Assembly: GCA_021401465.1 (NCBI GenBank)
Contig: JADDMT010000187.1
Coordinates: forward strand, 1 to 45,220
Length of the DNA stretch: 45,220 bases
Origin: Teratosphaeria epicoccoides
Lineage: Eukaryota > Ascomycota > Dothideomycetes > Mycosphaerellales > Teratosphaeriaceae
Direction of reading: 5' to 3'
How positions within the stretch are numbered: the stretch's first letter is position 1; each line of letters opens with the position of its first letter. The notes under the pieces were generated by a model, which was not told the DNA's origin, did not search any database, and saw only the letters and a program-made list of their open reading frames with translations. The position numbers and the translations under genes were made by a program. This document shows positions 32,030-44,174 of this stretch, in pieces.

Positions 32030-33880
32030 ATGTTAAGTAGTTCTTTAACTGTTAGTTTAACTTCTAGCGATAGTTAACTAACACTACAAGAACAAGTTGC
32101 TACTATACCTCAAATTACGTAGTAGCTTAAATCCATTTACCTTAGCGAGATAGCTCTAGCATCCGTCGCAGGTTTAACTACTAGGAATAGACATAGCAAT
32201 AATGGCTTTAAGATAGGAAGCCCTACAGAGTTTACAGGATAACGATCTCAAGTTAAGATGTTTATCCTATAATGCTAGTTAGCATTTAACGTAGATACGG
32301 AACAGTTTACAACACATCATAAGCGAATGATGTACATTATCTCTTACCTAAAGGGACTAGCGTTCGAGTTTATCTAGCCTCATCTGACAGATTATCTAGA
32401 TCACGTCAGTAACGCCGAAGCTAGGAAGACGACGACTAGGGACATTCTTAACTTAGATAAGTCTTTGTTTAAGGCATTACGCGAAGCGTTTAGGCTCGGT
32501 AATGAGCAACAAGAGGCCGAGAGAGCTCTCCTAGGAATCTAGCAGAAGGGTTCCGCTATCAAGTACCGCGCAGACTTTTAGACCCTCTCTGCTCGAGTTA
32601 ACTAGAATGATAACGCTTTAGCCGCTTAGTTCTACTAGGGACTAAAGGAGACGGTTAAAGACGAAATTGCCTGAGGAGATTGGCTAACGACATTCAAGGA
32701 AATGAGCGATCTCGCGATTAGAATCGATAATCGCATCTAGGAACGACAGCAAGAACGACAACATGGAAATCGCAAGCTGGCGCAGGCTAACCATAAGGTC
32801 TGACGATTAGCACTAAAATGGCGAAGCGATTACTATGGTCTCTAACCTATGGAGTTAGATGCGACTAAGGGGCGTCTGAGGAATAGACCCTAAGGAAAGC
32901 TGCAGAAGGGCTCTCCTCCCTAGAATAGTCTGAAGAAGTCATTCGACAAGAGTAATCTCGAGTGCTTTAACTGTGGAAAGAAAGGACACTTTGCCCGCGA
33001 ATGTTTTGCTAAGAAGCAACGACAGGAGCTGCCTAGGATAGAGCAGGCTCGCGCGATAACGACAGCACCTTAGCAAAAGGCCGCTACTACTCGAGAACCG
33101 GACTATGCTGCACTTACTTAGACTGCGGGCTACGACGACGATTGTCGAATTCACATGAGTAATAAAGATGGTTCTAGATAGTACCCTAGCCGAAACAAGG
33201 CACAGTCGATCTGTGCGCTAAGGGGTACACCTTCTAGTGCGACAGTCCTAAGGCAACAGGAACTAGAAGAAGAAGAAGAAGGTTTAGACGACAACTACGA
33301 GCTTGTCGAAGCCGTTATTCCTGATTCCGAGGAAGACGAAAGCATAGAGCGATAGGCCATGCCGCCGCATGACATCAGACTCGATATTATCCGAATCATA
33401 CAGAACTAGTAGGCTTAGGCTTGCCCATAGATTAATAGAGTATAACATGTCGACTAGCTTTAGTATGACGAACTAGCCGACCGTATGCGACGACACCTAA
33501 GGAAACTACTAGTCGTAGCTTAACCTCATGCGCATCAGAAAGTTGTCTAAGAAATTGTACCATTTAATGTAGAGTTCACGCCCTAGGGAGGCTACCTAAC
33601 CTATGAAGGTATTTAGGTTCCACAAGTGCTACGACTCTAAGTCTACTACTTAAAGATAGAGTACGCAAGGAACGCGCAGGAACAGCGAGGCCAAGAACGA
33701 GAACGACCTCTTAGGCCAGAAAACAGTAACGCTTAGAGAAGAAGCCAAGACCGCATGATCCCTAAACTAGTCCGTGAAGACAGTTATTCGGGAAACGACG
33801 AGGTCCGCTAGAATTAGACCTACGGACAGACTAGACAGGGCTATAACGATGTGCCGCGATTAGCGCTAGATACGCGAACA
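32030..33880 (+). pseudogene. IV-b gag with zinc knuckle and acidic linker
   Basis: Start ATG 32030. Capsid-type gag core with FNVDTEQFTTHHKRMMYIIS, LNLDKSLFKALREAFR and VNxNDNALAAxFY (about 32290-32640). The zinc knuckle CFNCGKKGHFARECF at 32963-33007 is intact and in frame with the ATG (residue about 312). A long linker follows, about 300 codons, Asp/Glu-rich at first (about 33265-33350) and Arg/Gln-rich later. Breaks are TAG and one TGA. Gag assembles the particle and packages RNA. The protease that follows is in a different frame (minus one), so a frameshift site or an indel lies between about 33007 and 33930. Confidence 0.9.
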
Positions 33881-33884
33881 AACT

Positions 33885-36800
33885 TAGAGTATAGGTACAT
33901 ATTAACGAGACGCTAGCTAGGGCCTTAATAGATTCAGGATGTACTAGAATCTTCATGACGCCCAAGTTCGCCAGGACAGCTAGGATAAAGCTACAGGCAA
34001 AGACGAATGCTTTCTCGCTACAAGCGATTAATAGAAAGCCGGTCACGTACAACTAAGGAGTAGTTCACGAAGAGACTAAGATAATGCCTCTACGGATAGG
34101 ACGCTACTAAGAGATGCTCTAGTTCGACATCATGGAGTTACTAGGCTCAGATGTAGTACTAGGGTTGCTATGGCTAAGAAACGCTAACCCCTATATCGAC
34201 TAGAAGAATGAGAGGATCTAGTTCCTAGAACTCTTAAGATCGATACCTCTACCTGTAGTACACGACGTACTAGGCAAGATCGAAATATGTGCTATGACTT
34301 TAAGCAAGATAGTAGCCGCTATCAAGGATCTAGAACAGGAAGTACACGTCCTATAGGTTAAAGTAACGTAATCGGAAGTCAAGGTCGAATTCGTAGTTCC
34401 TAATAAGTATAAAGAGTTCGCTACTCTTTTTAAGGAAGAACCCGACTAAGAAGCTCTGCTAGAACACTAGGAGTAGGACTACAGGATACCCTTACTCCCT
34501 AGCAAGACACTAACGAAGCAATTAGTTCGCCTGTTATTAGCGGCGAAACTAGAGATTCTCCGGAAATACCTAGAAGATAACCTCTAGAAAGGCTTTATCC
34601 GCGAGTCGTAGTCCCTAGCCGGATATCTAATCCTGTTTGTGCCTAAGGGGGAAGATGACTAGCGACTCTACGTAGATTATCGTAGATTAAACGACATCAT
34701 GATAAAGAATAGTTATCCGCTTCCTTTGCTCTCGGAATTACAGGACCGCCTACAAGGAGCAATGTAGTTCTCGAAGTTCGACATACCTAGAGCGTATAAC
34801 TGAATTCGAATTAAGGAAGGCGAAGAATAGAAGACTACGTTCTAAACTCGGTTTAGACACTACGAGTACATAGTCATGCTATTTAGGTTAACAAACGCCC
34901 TAGCTACATAGTAGGCATTTATTAACAATGTGCTACGAGAGTACTCTGACGTCTTTGTAGTTGTATACATAGACGACATCCTCGTCTACTCCCGGATAAT
35001 CGAAGAGCATAGGACTTATGTGCGCAAGGTACTTCAGAAACTCTAGGATTACTCGCTAAAGGTCAAGCCTTAGAAGAGCGAGTTTTATAAGCAGGAAGTA
35101 TAATTCCTTAGCTACGTAGTAGCATAGAATGGAATCAAGATAGACACTAAGAAAGTCTAGGTTGTAAAAGAGTAGCCTATGCTAACTAATGTTAAGGAAG
35201 TATAGTCCTTCCTTAGATTCGCTAACTTCTACAGGAGATTTGTAGCAAACTATTCGAAGATTACGGCACTACTTACGACTCTTACGACAAAGGATACACC
35301 ATTTGTATAGGACGACGCCTAACGGAATGCCTTCAAGGAACTCAAGCGACGATTTACAGATTAGCTAATCTTACTTGTATTCAACCTAGATAAGCCTATT
35401 ATAGTCGAAACAGATGCCTCCGACGTAGCACTCAGGGCATGCTTAAGTTAACTAGGACCGAGTAGACGACTACAGCTAGTCGCCTACTACTCGAGGAAAT
35501 TGTCTAGACCTAAACTCTGTTATGACGTCTACAACAAAGAACTTCTAGCTATAGTAGACGCCTACAAGGCCTAGCGAGTCTACTTAGAAGGTTCTAAGCA
35601 CTAGGTCACAGTCTACACAGACTATGAGAACTTGCGATACTTCATAACGACGAAAGAGTTAAACTAATAACAGGTTCGGTAGAGCGAGGAGCTCTCTAGT
35701 TTTAACTGCAAGATCGTCTATTATAAGGGGACCGATAACGCACGCGCCGATGCACTTAGCTGCCAGACAGACTACATGAAGGGCGTGAAGCGGGAGAAAC
35801 ATGCTGTTCTCTAGGAAAATAGCGATAGCACGCTAGGAGTTAACTAACTCGCGGCCATGACTGTTACATAGACTAGTAGATTTTAGGACGACCTAAAGAA
35901 CGCGCTAATCTACGACCTAACTGCACTCGCTGTCCGCAACGACATTAATGGACAGGAGGATTAGGAAGACGAAGACAGAATCCTTCTGTTTTAAGGATTA
36001 GTATATATGCTAACGTCTTTACGATCGGAACTACTACGCCTCTGACATAACATACCTTAGGCAGGACACCCGGGAGTGTCTAAAATGAAGCAAATTCTCC
36101 GACAAGAATATTACTTCCCTGGGATGAGCAAGGCAATTAAGGACTACGTCTGTTAATGTGTAACTTGCTAACAAAGTAAGCATAACTGTTATAAACCATA
36201 TAGGCTACTACAACTACTTAAGGTACCCTAACGGCCATGGGAGTCGCTCGCCATAGACTTTATCGTTAAACTACCTTAGTCAAGAGAACCCGCTACTAAT
36301 GAGTTCTTTAATAGGATTATGGTAGTAGTCGACCAATTTACTAAGTTTAGGAAGTTTATCCCTTACCGCAAAGACTTTAAGACTAAAGATATCGCGCATG
36401 TCTTCATTAAGTAGGTAGTAGCACTACACGGCATGCTATAGGACCTAGTAACGGATCGAGGATCCGTGTTTACCTCTAACTTCTAGAGAGCCCTAATGAG
36501 ACAATTTCAGGTCAAATATCGACTAAGTACTTCCTTCTACCCTTAGACAGATAGACAGACAGAACGTCTAAATCAGACGTTAGAATAGTACCTTCGATCC
36601 TATGTGAATAGAGACTAGAACAACTAGGTAGAGTTGTTGCTAATGGCATAACTCGCGTATAATAGTATGCTAGCAGAGTCGATAGGACTCTCGCCTTTTC
36701 AGATGGCATATAGATTAGCTATAGAAGACATTCCGGACGTCTTAGCTAGTAATCCGAACCTAGTAGCACTCGGACGAGTAGAACATCTACGCCGACTGCA

Positions 36801-37296
36801 AATAGAAGCATAACTCGACCTGTAGTTCTATTAGCAGAACATGGCATAGTACGCGAATCGTAAGAGAATTAAGGGACAAATTCTAAAGGAGGGGGACAAG
36901 GTGTATCTCCTCTACTGTCACATTAAATCAGACAAGCTAGGTAAAAAACTAGACGCTGTAAAACTAGGACCATTCAGGATCAAGGCTAAGAAGGGACCGG
37001 TTAATTTTGAGTTACAGCTACCTAAGCAGATGAGAATACACCCTATGTTCTATGTCTCTTTACTAGAATAAGTAGCGCTAGACGCCGCACTGCAAACGGA
37101 ACCCTTACTACTTGACCCTGAAGTAGAAGAACTAGAGTACACTGTCGAGAAGATTATTGACACTTGCTAGCGGGACAGACAGCGAGAGTACTTAGTAAAA
37201 TGGGAAGGATATAGGAGTACCGAGAACACCTAGGAACCCCTAGAACATCTACGAAACTGTTAGCAAATGATACGAAGTTTCGAGAAAGGAACGAAC
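33885..37296 (+). pseudogene. IV-b pol: protease, RT, RNase H, integrase, chromodomain
   Basis: One frame from the protease to the chromodomain. Protease LIDSGCTRIF-type motif (Asp at 33931; the LTR-proximal copies read the same). RT: LYVDYRRLNDIMIKN (about 34669), catalytic YIDDILVYS (34966-34992). RNase H: VETDASDVALRACLS (about 35405), ELLAIVDAYKA (about 35541), DNARADALS (about 35731). Integrase: HHCC finger with HPGVSKMKQILRQEYYFPG (about 36068-36125) and C-x2-C (about 36157); core AIDFIVKLP (about 36253), VTDRGSVFTSNF (about 36449) and ERLNQTLExYL (about 36563). Chromodomain about 37131-37290 with YTVEKIIDTC and REYLVKWEGYRSTENT. Only RIP-type stops interrupt it. Confidence 0.94.
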
Positions 37297-37929
37297 CTAG
37301 GAAGAAGATCCTAAGCTACGACTAGACTCCTGCGGGACGCTGTCGACCGGCTCGGCTATCACGCCATCCAGGAAACCCTAATACGAGGCGTTAGCGAAAC
37401 CCTCTATTACGCTCTATGTCGTAGGACTAAGAGCGAGACCCGCGGAAGGATCTAGGTCAAGAAGAAACCTAGCCTGCGAGAGAGCCTGTTCCTCGGCCTC
37501 ATCTTCCCTGAACTCACGCTCCTCGAGAGCGCGACTATCCTCGACCTCCTAGTTAACTACGTCTAACTGTTTTCGAAGACACATCTCCTTTGCATGCGCC
37601 TCTATCATCTTCTACGAAGCCTCGGCTAGGACCGCCTTCGCACGATTAAGATCGGCAATTAGTCTTTTCCGCTAATTGCCTAACTTCTTCTATTTAACCT
37701 CTATTACCTTCACGTCGTAACTCCGACAGTTGCTAAAGTAACATTACGAACATTTCCCTAAGGAAATGTGTACCTAACAAACGAGCTTTAACTCTTGACA
37801 CTAAGTATAGGACTTCATGCTGTCCTGGCCCTAACGATAGATTCGATTCGCGCGGCGTTTACGTTACTACGTTAAAGGGGCGTTAGTGTCTAGAATGACA
37901 CAAGGCAGTAATGTAGAAAGAGAAGACAT
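37297..37929 (-). pseudogene. IV-b antisense ORF: Cys-cluster plus coiled-coil protein, 211 codons
   Basis: ATG 37929-37927 (MSSLSTLLPCVILDTN) to TAG 37299-37297: 633 nt in one frame, with twelve internal TAG/TAA and no indel. Cysteines: TxCQELKLVC, then GKCSxCYFSNCRSYD, i.e. C-x6-C, later C-x2-C-x4-C. A long charged helix follows (KKLGN to EHAKEM-like region: LIADLNRAKAVLAEAS, KMIEAHAKEMCLRKQLD, ALEEREFREDEAEEQALSQ), then a Pro/Ser-rich end (LDLDPSAGLALSPTT). IV-c has the same 633-nt frame. It abuts the chromodomain, tail to tail. Only about 80 bp separate its ATG from the LTR, so its promoter would lie in the LTR. The family is unknown to me; conservation across copies and families argues that it was a real protein. 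Confidence 0.8.
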
Positions 37930-37995
37930 TACAGCATAAAAGAAATGACAAGAGAAACCCCGCACTAATAAGGTAGCTTAGGGACGAGCTAGGCT

Positions 37996-38005
37996 AAGAG
38001 GGGGA
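37996..38005 (+). other. IV-b polypurine tract
   Basis: AAGAGGGGGA followed by TAG and the LTR start TGTCAT at 38009. Confidence 0.8.
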
Positions 38006-38008
38006 TAG

Positions 38009-38490
38009 TGTCATAAGTGTTAGGAGTACTGTTAGGAGTACTATAGGTTACAGGATCATGAGGGTCCTAAGTGCTATGAGTCATAGTATAGTTATAGGAG
38101 TACTATGAGTTATAGGCATAGTCATAGGAGAAAGGATCTGTCACGTGAGGACAGATCCCTAGATCTATAGGGTTAGTCTACAGATCTCTAGGCCTACAAG
38201 GAAGAAGGGATCTGTCATAGGATAACAGACCCTTAGATCTGTTAGATTAGTCTACAGATCTACAGACATAGATCTATTAGGTCTGTCGACAGATCTAACA
38301 GAGCTGCTCTGTCTCTCTAGTATATAGGGATGGCTTTAGGACAGGTAGTTAGGAGTTTCGTGCTTAATTTAATTCCCTTTCCCTAGGGGATAGTTAGTTA
38401 CAAGGTTAACCGCTATTGTCGATATTCTTCACAGCTCTGCGAGTCTAACACCTAGTTACCCTCCTGCTATTAGCACCTACCCTTATGACA
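38009..38490 (+). repeat. IV-b 3' LTR
   Basis: 482 bp, ends CTTATGACA, followed by AACTA. GATCTGT/ACAGATC hairpins and short GTCATAGGAG-type repeats as in the 5' copy. Confidence 0.94.
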
Positions 38491-38845
38491 AACTATGAGT
38501 CATAGGGTCATGAGTGTCCTAAGTGCTATGAGTTATAGCATAGTCATAGGAGAACTATAAGTCATAGGAGAAAGGATCTGTCACGTGAGGACAGACCCTA
38601 GGATCTATAGGGTTAGTCTATAGATCTATAGACATAGGTCTAACAGGTCTGTTAACAGATCTAATAGAGCTACCCTAACTCTCTAGTATATAGGGATAGC
38701 TTTAGGACAGGTAGTTAAGGATCTTAATTCCCTTGCCTAAGGGGAGAGTTAGTTACAAGGTCAATTGTCTTTGTCGATATTCTTCATAGGTCTACGAATC
38801 TAACACCTAATCCCCTTCCTGCTATTAGCACCTACCCTTCTAACA
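38491..38845 (+). repeat. IV-c 5' LTR, remainder
   Basis: Begins with the second AACTA copy and continues the LTR cut at 31488. It ends CTTCTAACA and is followed by ATTTTGAGCAC. The stretch with GTGCTTAA found in the other LTRs is deleted here (GTTAAGGATCTTAATTCCC), so the candidate transcript start is missing. Confidence 0.85.
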
Positions 38846-38905
38846 ATTTTGAGCACCGCTTCTAAGGAAGTATCAGGGGACTCGATAAGCGCTTAACATA
38901 CGCCT

Positions 38906-40750
38906 ATGTCAAGTAGTTCTTTAGCTGTCAGTTTAACCTCTAGCGACAATAGTTAACTAACACTACAAGAACAAGTTGCCGCTATACCTTAAATTACTTA
39001 GTAGCTTAAATCTATTCACCTTAGCGAGATGGCTCTAGCATCTGTCGCAGGTTCGACTACTAGGAATAGACATGGCAATAACGGCTTCAAGATAGGAAGC
39101 CCTAGGTAGTTTATAGGACAACAATCTCAAGTCAAGATGTTCATCCTATAATGATAGTTAGCATTTAACGTAGATACGGAATAGTTTACGACACATTATA
39201 AGCAAATGATGTACATTGTCTCTTACCTAAAGGGACTAGCGTTCGAGTTCATCTAGCCTTATCTGTTAGATTATCTAGATCACGTTAGTAGCGTCGAAGC
39301 TAGGAAGACGACAACTAGAAGATCCTTAACTTAGACAAGTCTTTGTTTAAGGCGTTACGCGAAGCCTTTAGGCTTAGCAACGAACAATAAGAGGCCAAGA
39401 GAGCTCTCCTAGGAATCTAGCAGAAGGGTTCCGCTATCAAGTACTATGCGGACTTTTAGACCCTCTCTGCTTAAGTCGACTAGAATGATAATGCCTTAGC
39501 TGCTTAGTTCTATTAGGGACTAAAGGAAACGGTTAAAGACAAAATCGCCTAGGGAGATTAGCTAACGACATTCAAGGAAATGAGCGATCTCGCGATTAGA
39601 ATCGATAATCGCATCTAGGAATAACAGCAAGAACGACAACACGGAAATTGCAGGCTAGCGCAGGCTAACTATAAGGTCTAACAATTAGCACTGAAATGGC
39701 GAAGCGATTACTATAGTCTCTAACTAATAGAGTTAGATGCGACTAAGAGACGCCTAAAGAGCGGACCCTAAGGAAAGCCATAGAAGGACTCTCCTACCTA
39801 GAATAGTCCGAAGAAGCTATTCGACAAGAGTAACCTTAAGTGCCATAACTGTAGAAAGAAAGGACACTTTGCCTACAACTGTTTGGCTAGGAAATAGCGT
39901 CAGGACCTACAACGGACAGAACAGGCTCGCGCGACAACAACGGCACCTAAGCAAAAGGCCGCTACTACTCGAGAACTAGACTATGCCTTACTTACTTAGA
40001 CTATGTGCTATAACGACAATTGTCGGATTCACATGAGTAATAAAGATAGTTTAGGATAGTACCCTAGCTGTAACAAGGCATAGTCTATCTGCGCGCTAAG
40101 GGCTATACCTTCTAGTGTAATAGCCCTGAGGTAACAGGAGCTAGAAGAAGAAGAAGGTTCGGACGACAACTATGAGCTTGTTAAAGCCGTCATTCCTGAT
40201 TCTGAGGAAGACAAGAGCATAGAGAGATAGGCTATGCCGCCGCATGACATTAGGCTAGATATTATCCGAATCATATAGAACTAGTAGGCCTAGGCTTGCC
40301 CATGGATTAATAGAGTACAACACGTTAACTAGCTTCAATATGACGAACTAGCCGACTGCATGCGAGGACACCTGAGGAGACTCCTAGTTGTAGCTTACCC
40401 TTACTCGCATCAGAAGATTGTGCAAGAAATTGTACTATTCGGGGTAGAGTTTACACTATAAGGAGGCTACCTTACCCACGAAGGTATCTAGGTTCTACGA
40501 GCGTTACGACTCTAGGTTAGCCACTTGAAAATAGAGTACGCAAGAAACGCATAGGAACAACGAGGCTAAGAGCGAGTACGACCTCTTAGGCTAGTTAGCA
40601 GTAACGCTTGAAGAAGACTAAGCCGAGACCGCACGATCCCTAAACTAGTCCGTAAAGATAGTTATTCGGGAAACGACGAGGTCTGCTAGAATTAGACCTA
40701 CAGACAGACTAGACAGGGCTACAACAATATGCTAAAGTTAGCGCGAGATA
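38906..40750 (+). pseudogene. IV-c gag
   Basis: Start ATG 38906, homologous to the IV-b gag. Contains MALASVAGS (about 39029), FNVDTExFTTHYKQMMYIVS, and an intact CCHC knuckle CHNCRKKGHFAYNC (39841-39882). Small indels (for example near 39310) shift frame between start and knuckle. The acidic linker (about 40150-40230) is present. Many RIP-type stops. Confidence 0.9.
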
Positions 40751-40754
40751 CGCG

Positions 40755-43700
40755 GACAACCTCAGAGTATAGGTGCACATTAACGAGACACTAGCCTAGG
40801 CCTTAATAGATTCAGGATGCACTAGAATCTTCATGACGCCCAAGTTCGCTAGGATAGCTAGGATAAGGCTATAGGCAAAGACGAATACTTTCTTGCTATA
40901 AGCAATCGATAGAAAGCCGGTTACGTACAACTAAGGAATAGTTGACAAAGAGACTAAGACAATACCTCTGCGGAATAGGACGCTACTAAGAGATGATCTA
41001 GTTCGACATCACGGAGTTACCTAGCTTAGATGTAGTGCTAGGGTTACTATAGCTAAGAAACGCTAACCCCTAACTTGACTAGAAGAACGAGAGGATCTAG
41101 GTCCCGGAACTCTCAAGATTAATACCTCTACCTATAGTACACGACATACTAGGCAAGATCAAAATATGTGCTTTGACTTCAAGTAAGATAGTCGCTACTA
41201 TTAAGGATCTAGAACAGGAAGTATACATCCTATAGGTTAAAGCAACGCAATCTGAAGTCGAAGTCGAGTTCACTGTTCCTGATGAATATAAGGAATGTGC
41301 TACCCTTTTCGAGGAAGAACCTAACTAAGAGGCTCTACTAGAACACTAGGAGTAGGACTACAGGATACCCTTACTCCTAGGCAGAACGCTAACAAAGCAA
41401 CTAGTTCGCCTATTATTAGCGGCAAAGCTAGAGATTATCCGGAAGTACCTTGAAGACAACCTCTAGAAGGGCTTCATCCGCGAGTCGTAGTCACTAGCAG
41501 GGTATCCGATCCTGTTTGTCCCTAAGGGGGAAGACAACTAGCGACTTTACGTAGATTATTGTAGATTAAACGACATTATAATAAAGAACAGTTATCCGCT
41601 TCCGTTACTCTAGGAGTTACAGGACCGCCTACAAGGAGTAATATGGTTCTTGAAGTTTAACATACTAGGAGCGTATAATCGAATTCGAATCAAGGAAGGC
41701 GAAGAATAGAAGACCGCGTTCTGTACTAGGTTTAGACACTACGAGTATATAGTCATGCTATTTAGGTTAGCAAACGCCCTAGCTACATAGCAGGCATTTA
41801 TTAACAATGTGCTATGAGAGTACCTTGACGTCTTCGTGGTTGTAAACTTAGATGACATCCTTGTCTACTTACGGACAATTAAAGAACATAGGACTCATTT
41901 ACGCAAGGTACTTTAGAAACTCTAGGATTACAAGCTAAAGGTCAAGCCTTAGAAGAGCGAGTTTTATAAGCAAGAAGTCTATTTCTTTGGCTATGTAGTA
42001 GCCTAGGACAGGATCAAGATAGACGCTAAGAAGGTTAAAGTCATAAGAGAGTAGCCTACGCTAACTAATGTCAAGGAAGTATAGTCCTTCCTTAGGTTTG
42101 CTTACTTCTACCGAAGGTTCATTGCGAACTATTCAAGGATTACGGCGCTACTTACAACCCTTACTACGAAGGATACACTATGCGTATAGGACGACGCCTA
42201 ACAGAATGCCTTCAAGGAACTCAAGTAACGATTTACAGATTAGCTAATCTTGCTTGTATTCGACTCTAATAAGCCTATTACAGTCGAAACAGATGCCTCT
42301 GACATAGCACTTAGGGCATGCTTAAGTCAACTAGGACCGAGTAGACGACTACAGCTAGTCGCGTATTACTCGAGAAAGCTGTTAGGACCCGAACTCTGTT
42401 ACGACGTCTATGACAAAGAACTTCTAGCTATAGTAGATGCCTACAAGGCCTGGCGAGTCTACTTAGAAGGTTCTAAGCACTAGGTTACGGTCTACACACA
42501 CCATGAGAACTTGCAATACTTCACTACGACGAAAGAGTTAAACTAACGACAAGTCTAATAGAGTAAGGAACTCTCTAGCTTTAACTGTAAGATCGTCTAT
42601 TACAAGGGATCTAATAACGTACGCGCCGATGCACTTAGTCGCTAGACCGACTATATGAAGCGCGTAAAACAGGAGAAACATGCCGCTCTCTAGGAAAATA
42701 GCGATAGCACACTTAGAGTTAATTGACTTGCGGCTATAGCTATCACATAGACTAGCGAATTCTAGGACGACCTAAAGAACGCACTAGTCTACGACCTAAC
42801 CGCACTCGCTGTCTATAACGACATTAATAGACAGGAGGACTAGGAAGACAAAGATAGAGTGCTTCTCTTCTAAGGGTTAGTATATATACTAACGTCCTTA
42901 CGTTTAGAGCTACTACGCCTCTAACATAATGTACCTCAGGCAGGACACCTAGGAGTGTCTAAAATGAAGCAAATTCTCTGACAAGAATATTACTTCCCTA
43001 GGATAGGCAGAGCAATCGAGGACTATGTCTGTTAATGTGTAACTTGCAAACAGAGTAAGTATGACTGTCATAAACCATATAGGCTACTATGACCGCTAAA
43101 GGTACCCTAACGGCTATAGGAATCACTTGCTATAGACTTCATTGTTAAACTACCCTAGTTAAAAGAACCCGCTACTAATGAGTTCTTCGATGGAGTCATG
43201 GTAGTAGTCGACTAATTTACTAAGTTTAGGAAGTTTATCCTATACTAGAAAGACTTTAAGACTAAAGATATCGCACATGTCTTCATCAAATAGGTAGTAG
43301 CATTACATGGCATGCCACGAGACCTAGTAACGTATTAAGGATCCGTGTTTACCTCCTACTTTTAGGGAGCCCTAATAAGACAATTCTAGGTCAAACATCG
43401 ACTAAGTACTTCCTTCTACCTTTAGACAGATAGACAGACAGAACGTCTAAATTAGACGTTAGAATAGTACCTTCGATCCTATGTGAATAGGGACTAGAAC
43501 AACTAGGTAGAGTTGTTGCTAATAGCGCAGCTCGCGTATAATAGTACGCTAGCAGAGTTAACAGGACTCTCGCTATTTCAGATGGCGTATAGATTAGCTA
43601 TAGAAGACATTCCGGATGTCTTAGCTAGTAATCTAAACCTAGTAGTACTTAGGCAAGTAGAACACCTACGCTGACTACAAATAGAAGCATGACTCGACCT

Positions 43701-44174
43701 GTAGTTCTATTAACATAACATAGCACAGTACGCAAATCGTAAGAGAATTAAGGGACTAATTCTAAAGGAAGGGGACAAGGTATATCTCCTCTGCTATTAC
43801 ATCAAATTAGACAAGCTAAGTAAAAAACTAGACGCTACAAAACTAGGACTATTCTAGATCAAGGCTAAGAAAGGACTAGTCAATTTTGAGTTACAGCTAC
43901 CTAAGCAGATAAGAATACACCCTGTGTTCTATGTCTCTCTGCTAGAACAAGTAGCGCTAGACGCTACACTACAAACAGAACCCTTACTACTTAACCCTAA
44001 GGTAGAAGAACTAGAGTACACTGTCGAGAAGATTGTCGACACTCGCTAGAAGAACAGACAGCAAGAGTACTTAGTAAAATAGGAAGGGTATAGGAGTACC
44101 AAAACACCTAGGAACCCCTTAAACACCTACGAAACTGTTAGCAAAAGGTACGGAGTTTTAAGCGGAGAACAAAC
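40755..44174 (+). pseudogene. IV-c pol: protease to chromodomain
   Basis: Protease LIDSGCTRIF (Asp 40809). In RT the catalytic YxDD box reads NLDD (41845-41856), a Tyr to Asn change that RIP does not explain. RNase H VETDASDIALRACLS and ELLAIVDAYKAWRVYLEGSKH lie in an open stretch of 77 codons (42250-42483). Integrase finger about 42930-43060 and core about 43130-43470. Chromodomain about 44010-44130 with a one-base deletion near 44100. More indels than in IV-b, in keeping with IV-c being the older copy. Confidence 0.93.

Larger units (their letters stand above)
31489..38490 (+). mobile_element. IV-b: complete 7002-bp chromovirus inside the LTR of IV-c
   Basis: LTRs 31489-31970 and 38009-38490 are both 482 bp, with TGTCAT...ATGACA ends. 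The target duplication AACTA flanks it (31484-31488 and 38491-38495). Order: primer-binding region, gag, protease, RT, RNase H, integrase, chromodomain, antisense ORF, polypurine tract. The protease-to-chromodomain frame is continuous over 3.2 kb apart from RIP-type stops, so it is among the best-preserved copies here. Confidence 0.95.

Noticed and set aside
33831..34052. 73-codon minus-strand frame with hydrophobic stretches (possible membrane protein)
   Set aside because: It overlies the protease of IV-b; the hydrophobic pattern comes from reading the opposite strand, and IV-a and IV-c do not keep the frame.
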